Below are positions 32,881-35,977 of a stretch of 35,977 nt of DNA, in pieces (the first letter of the stretch is position 1; every line of letters begins with the position of its first letter). The stretch is from Actinomycetota bacterium (lineage in GTDB: Bacteria; Actinomycetota; Actinomycetes; Nanopelagicales; Nanopelagicaceae): NCBI GenBank assembly GCA_026393015.1, contig JAPLBA010000070.1:1-35977 (forward strand). The letters are read 5' to 3'. The notes beneath the pieces were generated by a model. The model was given only the letters and a program-made list of their open reading frames with translations. It ran no database searches and was not told the origin of the DNA. Position numbers and translations under genes: made by a program.

Positions 32881-33918
32881 TCAGGCGAGGGTGACCTGGG
32901 CGACTGGGAGGGCAGATCTCGCCTCAAAGCCCGGCTGGGAGGGCGTGGTTCCAGCGGTGACGAGAAGGGAACCGAGGGCGGCCACCATGGCGCCATTGTC
33001 GGTACAGAGGGCAGGACGCGGGATACGGACGGCGACGCCCACCTTGGTGGCCCGTTCCTCGGCCAGGAAACGTAGGCGAGAGTTAGCCGCCACCCCGCCC
33101 CCAATGATGAGGTGCTCGATCCCCTCCGACTTGGCAGCAGTTAACGCCTTCGTCAGCAAGACATCAACGACCGCCTCTTGGAAAGAAGCGGCCACATCGG
33201 CCACGTGAAAATCCGGATGATCATGCAGGTACCGCGCTACTGCGCTCTTTAATCCGGAAAACGAGAAATCAAAAGCGTGATCTTCTTGATCCCTGGATTG
33301 TGTGAAACCTCGAGGGAAATCAATCGCACTCACATTTCCGCTCTGCGCTTCGCGATCGATTGCCGGCCCGCCTGGGAAACCAAGCCCAAGAATGCGCGCC
33401 ACTTTATCGAACGCCTCACCGGCAGCATCATCCATGGTGGCGCCAAGCGCAGTGATGCGAGAGCTCACATCGTCAACTCGCAAGAGCGAGGTATGTCCCC
33501 CACTTACTAGGAGCGCAATTGCAGGAGATGGAAGTGCGCCGTGCTCTAAGACATCAACGCTCACGTGCGCTGCTAAGTGATTAACTGCGTAGAGCGGCTT
33601 ATCAAGTGCAAAAGCCAATCCTGCGGCCGCGCTCGTGCCCACCAAAAGTGCACCAACTAATCCTGGTCCGGCAGTCACCGCAATTGCATCGAGATCGGCG
33701 AGCGAGACCTTCGCGTCTTTGCAAACTCGTTCAATTCCAGGAACCATCGCTTCCAGATGTGCGCGTGAGGCCACTTCTGGCACTACTCCCCCGAATCGGG
33801 CATGTTCATCGACGCTGGAAGCGATCGCATCGGCTAGCAAAGTAGTGCCGCGCACTATTCCTACTGCTGTTTCATCGCAGGAAGTTTCGATTCCGAGAAC
33901 TAAAGGTTGACTTTTCAT
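32881..33918 (-). CDS. tsaD: tRNA threonylcarbamoyladenosine transferase subunit TsaD
   Basis: Transfers the threonylcarbamoyl group to A37 of ANN-decoding tRNAs together with TsaB and TsaE. About 345 residues. It shows [32 protein letters not shown], the metal-binding [27 protein letters not shown] and [12 protein letters not shown], all typical of the Kae1/TsaD ASKHA fold. ATG 33918 overlaps the stop codon of rimI (ATGA) and gives the standard N-terminus; GTG/ATG codons just upstream are less likely. It is the last gene of tsaE-tsaB-rimI-tsaD. Confidence 0.97.
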   Translation of the reverse strand: MKSQPLVLGIETSCDETAVGIVRGTTLLADAIASSVDEHARFGGVVPEVASRAHLEAMVPGIERVCKDAKVSLADLDAIAVTAGPGLVGALLVGTSAAAGLAFALDKPLYAVNHLAAHVSVDVLEHGALPSPAIALLVSGGHTSLLRVDDVSSRITALGATMDDAAGEAFDKVARILGLGFPGGPAIDREAQSGNVSAIDFPRGFTQSRDQEDHAFDFSFSGLKSAVARYLHDHPDFHVADVAASFQEAVVDVLLTKALTAAKSEGIEHLIIGGGVAANSRLRFLAEERATKVGVAVRIPRPALCTDNGAMVAALGSLLVTAGTTPSQPGFEARSALPVAQVTLA

Positions 33919-34388
33919 CGCGTGAGCCACTCCTTTAGCAGATGTGAAGGCGCGGCCATGATGAGTGCGTGAATACCAGGAGCGTAGTAATTCTTTCGAC
34001 GTGAGATCTCTTCAAAGCCGGCACCCTTATAGAGGCCAATAGCTGAAGCATTATCTTCGCGCACTTCGAGGAGTACATCGGGTGCTTCGCGGCGAAGCGC
34101 TTCTTCGACCAGTAGCCGCAGTAACTCCTTACCAATTCCTTTGCCTTGCTCACTCTTGACCACTGTCATGGTTTGAATATCGGCCACTTCACCCGTGAGC
34201 GGCGAGAAGAGACCGGCATATCCAATAATTTCGTCACTCTCGGCGACTACGTAATAACGAGTATCAGGAATACCATCGAATTCGGAGTCGAAAATATCTA
34301 AGCTCCAGGCATCAATAGGGTAAAGCTCTACCTCGATTGAGAAGAGCGTTGGCAGATCTTCGCGCGTAGCGGCCCGGTAGGAAATCAT
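33915..34388 (-). CDS. rimI: Ribosomal protein S18-alanine N-acetyltransferase-like GNAT
   Basis: 157 residues, GNAT fold. The acetyl-CoA pyrophosphate motif is [15 protein letters not shown], and the RimI hallmark [20 protein letters not shown] followed by RRKNYY is clear. RimI acetylates the N-terminus of S18 and, in some bacteria, other proteins. The gene is nested between tsaB and tsaD with 4-bp ATGA overlaps on both sides, a common arrangement in actinobacteria. Confidence 0.93.
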   Translation of the reverse strand: MISYRAATREDLPTLFSIEVELYPIDAWSLDIFDSEFDGIPDTRYYVVAESDEIIGYAGLFSPLTGEVADIQTMTVVKSEQGKGIGKELLRLLVEEALRREAPDVLLEVREDNASAIGLYKGAGFEEISRRKNYYAPGIHALIMAAPSHLLKEWLTR

Positions 34389-35002
34389 GCGAGCACCGGC
34401 GGCGTAGCATCCGGTCGGCGCATGTACATGGGCGCATGGTCAGCCAGCGCAAACTCTGAAGCGCGCGCGGCCAACAGACCCATGCTGGGGAAGGGTGGAT
34501 CCAAGAGATATGGAAAGAGTTCCCCATAAATTTCTACCGCGTCCCCCGCGGTGGGTAGCCAACGCTCTTCATCGGTGAGATCGCCCGGCTTGAGAACACG
34601 CAACTCGCCTAAACGTTTCCCGGCCGCCGAGTACCGCACCCAATAGACCTCTTTGCGTCTAGCGTCGGTAGCGACTGCAAATTCTTGATTACATGAAACC
34701 TCTGCGGCGATGACATCTAACGTGCAGACCGATATCAACGGCACTCCGAGAGCGAATGCAAAGCTCTGTGCAAAAGAAATACCCACTCGTAACCCAGTAA
34801 AAGGACCCGGGCCCACTCCAACAGCCACTGAAGAGATGTTCGCACGATCCACGCCTTGCAGAAGTTGGGATGCTAATCGAGAGAGTGCTTCTCCGTGTGC
34901 AGTTGCGCCCTCTTCATATAGCTCACCGATCACATTTTGAGATGAGGCGAGGGCGATGCCCGTACGTCGTGTGGCAGTATCGATGGCGAGCGTGAGTGAC
35001 AT
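34385..35002 (-). CDS. tsaB: tRNA threonylcarbamoyladenosine biosynthesis protein TsaB
   Basis: About 205 residues. A catalytically inactive ASKHA paralogue of TsaD that scaffolds the TsaBDE complex. It begins LTLAIDTATRRTGIALAS, contains VGVGPGPFTGLRVGISFAQS and ends with a typical PMYMRRPDATPP tail. The ATG at 35002 shares bases with the tsaE stop codon (TAATG), so it is translationally coupled; the ATG/GTG four codons upstream would overlap tsaE more. Confidence 0.94.
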   Translation of the reverse strand: MSLTLAIDTATRRTGIALASSQNVIGELYEEGATAHGEALSRLASQLLQGVDRANISSVAVGVGPGPFTGLRVGISFAQSFAFALGVPLISVCTLDVIAAEVSCNQEFAVATDARRKEVYWVRYSAAGKRLGELRVLKPGDLTDEERWLPTAGDAVEIYGELFPYLLDPPFPSMGLLAARASEFALADHAPMYMRRPDATPPVLA

Positions 35003-35427
35003 TAGCTGCGCCACTCCAAAGTTACTTCGCGCTCTTCCGGCGAAGTGATGGCGATATTAACGACAAGGCGCACTTCATCGAAAAAGGTTTCGTCTCCCCA
35101 CTCCACCACAACGACGCCTCTGGCGAGGTCAGCTTCCACATCAAGATCCCCTACTTCTGCGCGCACGTTGGAGTGATCGAGCAATCGATAGAGATCAACA
35201 TGGGTGAGCGGGATAGTGCCAAAGTATCGGCGGGCAATCACGAAGGTGGGGGAAAAGATCTGTTCAATAATCCCCAGTCCAGCGCCGAGGCCACGCACTA
35301 ACGCAGTCTTTCCAGCAGCTAAATCCCCGCGAAGAATCACTAAGTCGCCAATGCTGAGGAGCGTGGCGATCTCAGCGCCCAGGGCTTCCATCTCGGTGAC
35401 TGTGGTGATCTTCGCACTGATCTGCAT
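35002..35427 (-). CDS. tsaE: tRNA threonylcarbamoyladenosine biosynthesis ATPase TsaE
   Basis: 141 residues. A P-loop ATPase that resets the TsaBD complex. Walker A reads GDLAAGKTALVRGLG (usual form GDLGAGKT; Ala replaces the second Gly but the GKT core is kept). FSPTFVIARRY and THVDLYRL follow, then VVVEWGDE, which holds the expected Walker B-like end. It is the first gene of a four-gene operon. Its ATG at 35427 has TAGGCT exactly 6 nt upstream and no Shine-Dalgarno sequence, so it is likely leaderless. Confidence 0.94.
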   Translation of the reverse strand: MQISAKITTVTEMEALGAEIATLLSIGDLVILRGDLAAGKTALVRGLGAGLGIIEQIFSPTFVIARRYFGTIPLTHVDLYRLLDHSNVRAEVGDLDVEADLARGVVVVEWGDETFFDEVRLVVNIAITSPEEREVTLEWRS

Positions 35428-35433
35428 GAGAGG

Positions 35434-35439
35434 AGCCTA
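35434..35439 (-). promoter_or_regulatory. -10 hexamer TAGGCT of tsaE operon (leaderless)
   Basis: TAGGCT, 6 nt (CCTCTC) and then ATG on the minus strand, the same spacing and hexamer as at the ROK kinase gene. Confidence 0.5.
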
Positions 35440-35476
35440 CTTGCTCGACCTGAGGCACTCGCTGGGGGCAAAAAGA

Positions 35477-35504
35477 ATCGGGGGGCTCTTTCGAGCCCCC
35501 CGAT
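35477..35504 (-). terminator. Rho-independent terminator
   Basis: A perfect 12-bp stem ATCGGGGGGCTC / GAGCCCCCCGAT with a TTTC loop (plus-strand reading), followed on the minus strand by TCTTTTTG. It ends transcription of the gene at 35520 onwards and insulates the tsaE operon. Confidence 0.93.
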
Positions 35505-35519
35505 CAACTTTCGAATCTA

Positions 35520-35977
35520 CTACTCGTAGATCTTCAAACGCGGTGTCTCCAGCATGTCATCCGTTGAGAAACCAGGAATGGTTTCGCGGAGGAATTGAGT
35601 GATGAAAGCATCTGGAAGCACGCCGTTTTGCGCACCGTAATTCGCCATCCAGGCAACGGTCAACATCTGCATAGATGAGAAGTTGCAGTGATTAGCTGAG
35701 GTAGGCGCAGGATACGTCGTATCTGGCAGCCCCACCGCGGTGAATTGGGTGTAGTGCTCAGGGCCTGTGGTGATGAACGAGGCGTACATCTCTGTGGCCG
35801 AGTTCGTAGCAAGGTACTTATCGGTGAGCCATTGAGTGTTTCCAGCAAAGACCGCTGGATCATTCAAAGAGTGCATTGTCACTGTGGGAATAACAACCTT
35901 GCCTGAAGTTGACTTCAAGGCCTTTAACTTGGCAACAGCGGCTGCATCAGCAGTCCATTTAGGTGCCAACTTAAGCA
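35520..35977 (-). CDS. Probable alpha/beta-hydrolase, C-terminal part (runs off right edge)
   Basis: About 151 residues are visible and the frame is open through position 977 beyond the last start codon, so the N-terminus is outside the window. KVVIPTVTMHSLNDPAVFAG and, later, TSANHCNFSSMQMLTVAWM resemble the catalytic Asp strand (LNDP) and the catalytic His loop (NHC) of the alpha/beta-hydrolase fold; the nucleophile would lie upstream. The substrate is unknown. A TTG at 35969 could be misread as a start. It ends at TAG 35520, 16 nt before a strong terminator. Confidence 0.6.
   Translation of the reverse strand, partial: LKLAPKWTADAAAVAKLKALKSTSGKVVIPTVTMHSLNDPAVFAGNTQWLTDKYLATNSATEMYASFITTGPEHYTQFTAVGLPDTTYPAPTSANHCNFSSMQMLTVAWMANYGAQNGVLPDAFITQFLRETIPGFSTDDMLETPRLKIYE

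Overview
The window looks like a chromosomal segment of a small-genome, intermediate-GC actinobacterium, most likely a planktonic lineage (Nanopelagicales/acI-like is my guess from memory of similar secreted-protein tails; taxonomy is not proven here). Support comes from a WhiB3/WhiD-type WhiB protein, a guaB plus guaB3 pair, a groES-groEL1 locus with a His-rich GroEL tail and CIRCE elements, and many genes whose -10 hexamer (TAnnnT) sits about 6 nt before an ATG/GTG, as in actinobacterial leaderless transcripts.

Layout. 1-5316: pcrA helicase (truncated by the left edge), a divergent PIG-L deacetylase, a two-domain VOC protein and guaA. 5437-11178: a secreted HExxH metalloprotease with a perfect 12 x 12-bp Thr-Pro repeat, a two-gene aconitase-X dehydratase, a small membrane protein and a large secreted protein. 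11206-15225: guaB3-guaB, a MerR regulator with a CarH-like B12 photosensor signature, and whiB. 15241-30574: a catabolic island. It contains an RbsABC-type transporter, a PucR-family regulator, an M19 dipeptidase-like amidohydrolase, a SnoaL-like protein, a HyuA-type hydantoinase/oxoprolinase subunit, four tandem DUF917 paralogues (all 358 aa), and methylmalonate-semialdehyde dehydrogenase on the opposite strand followed by a convergent ROK kinase. 30646-35427: groEL (interrupted by an in-frame UAG), groES, and the tsaE-tsaB-rimI-tsaD operon. 35520 to the right edge: the C-terminus of a probable alpha/beta hydrolase, with a strong terminator.

The island is the most novel part. Three of its promoters (before the transporter, before DUF917 copy 1, and before DUF917 copy 4) share one architecture: an inverted repeat TGGGC-N5-GCCCA (one arm mismatch at the transporter) directly abutting the -35 hexamer position, then exactly 17 bp, then a TAnnnT -10. 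This places the repeat near -43, where activators of the class II type sit, and ties the three transcription units into one regulon; the PucR protein encoded inside it is the obvious candidate regulator. Together the genes suggest uptake and stepwise opening of a cyclic amide (hydantoin, thiohydantoin, purine- or pyrimidine-like), with MMSDH converting a semialdehyde product to an acyl-CoA. The substrate is unknown.

The second striking point is groEL: a single GAG-to-TAG change at codon 365 with the rest of the frame intact.
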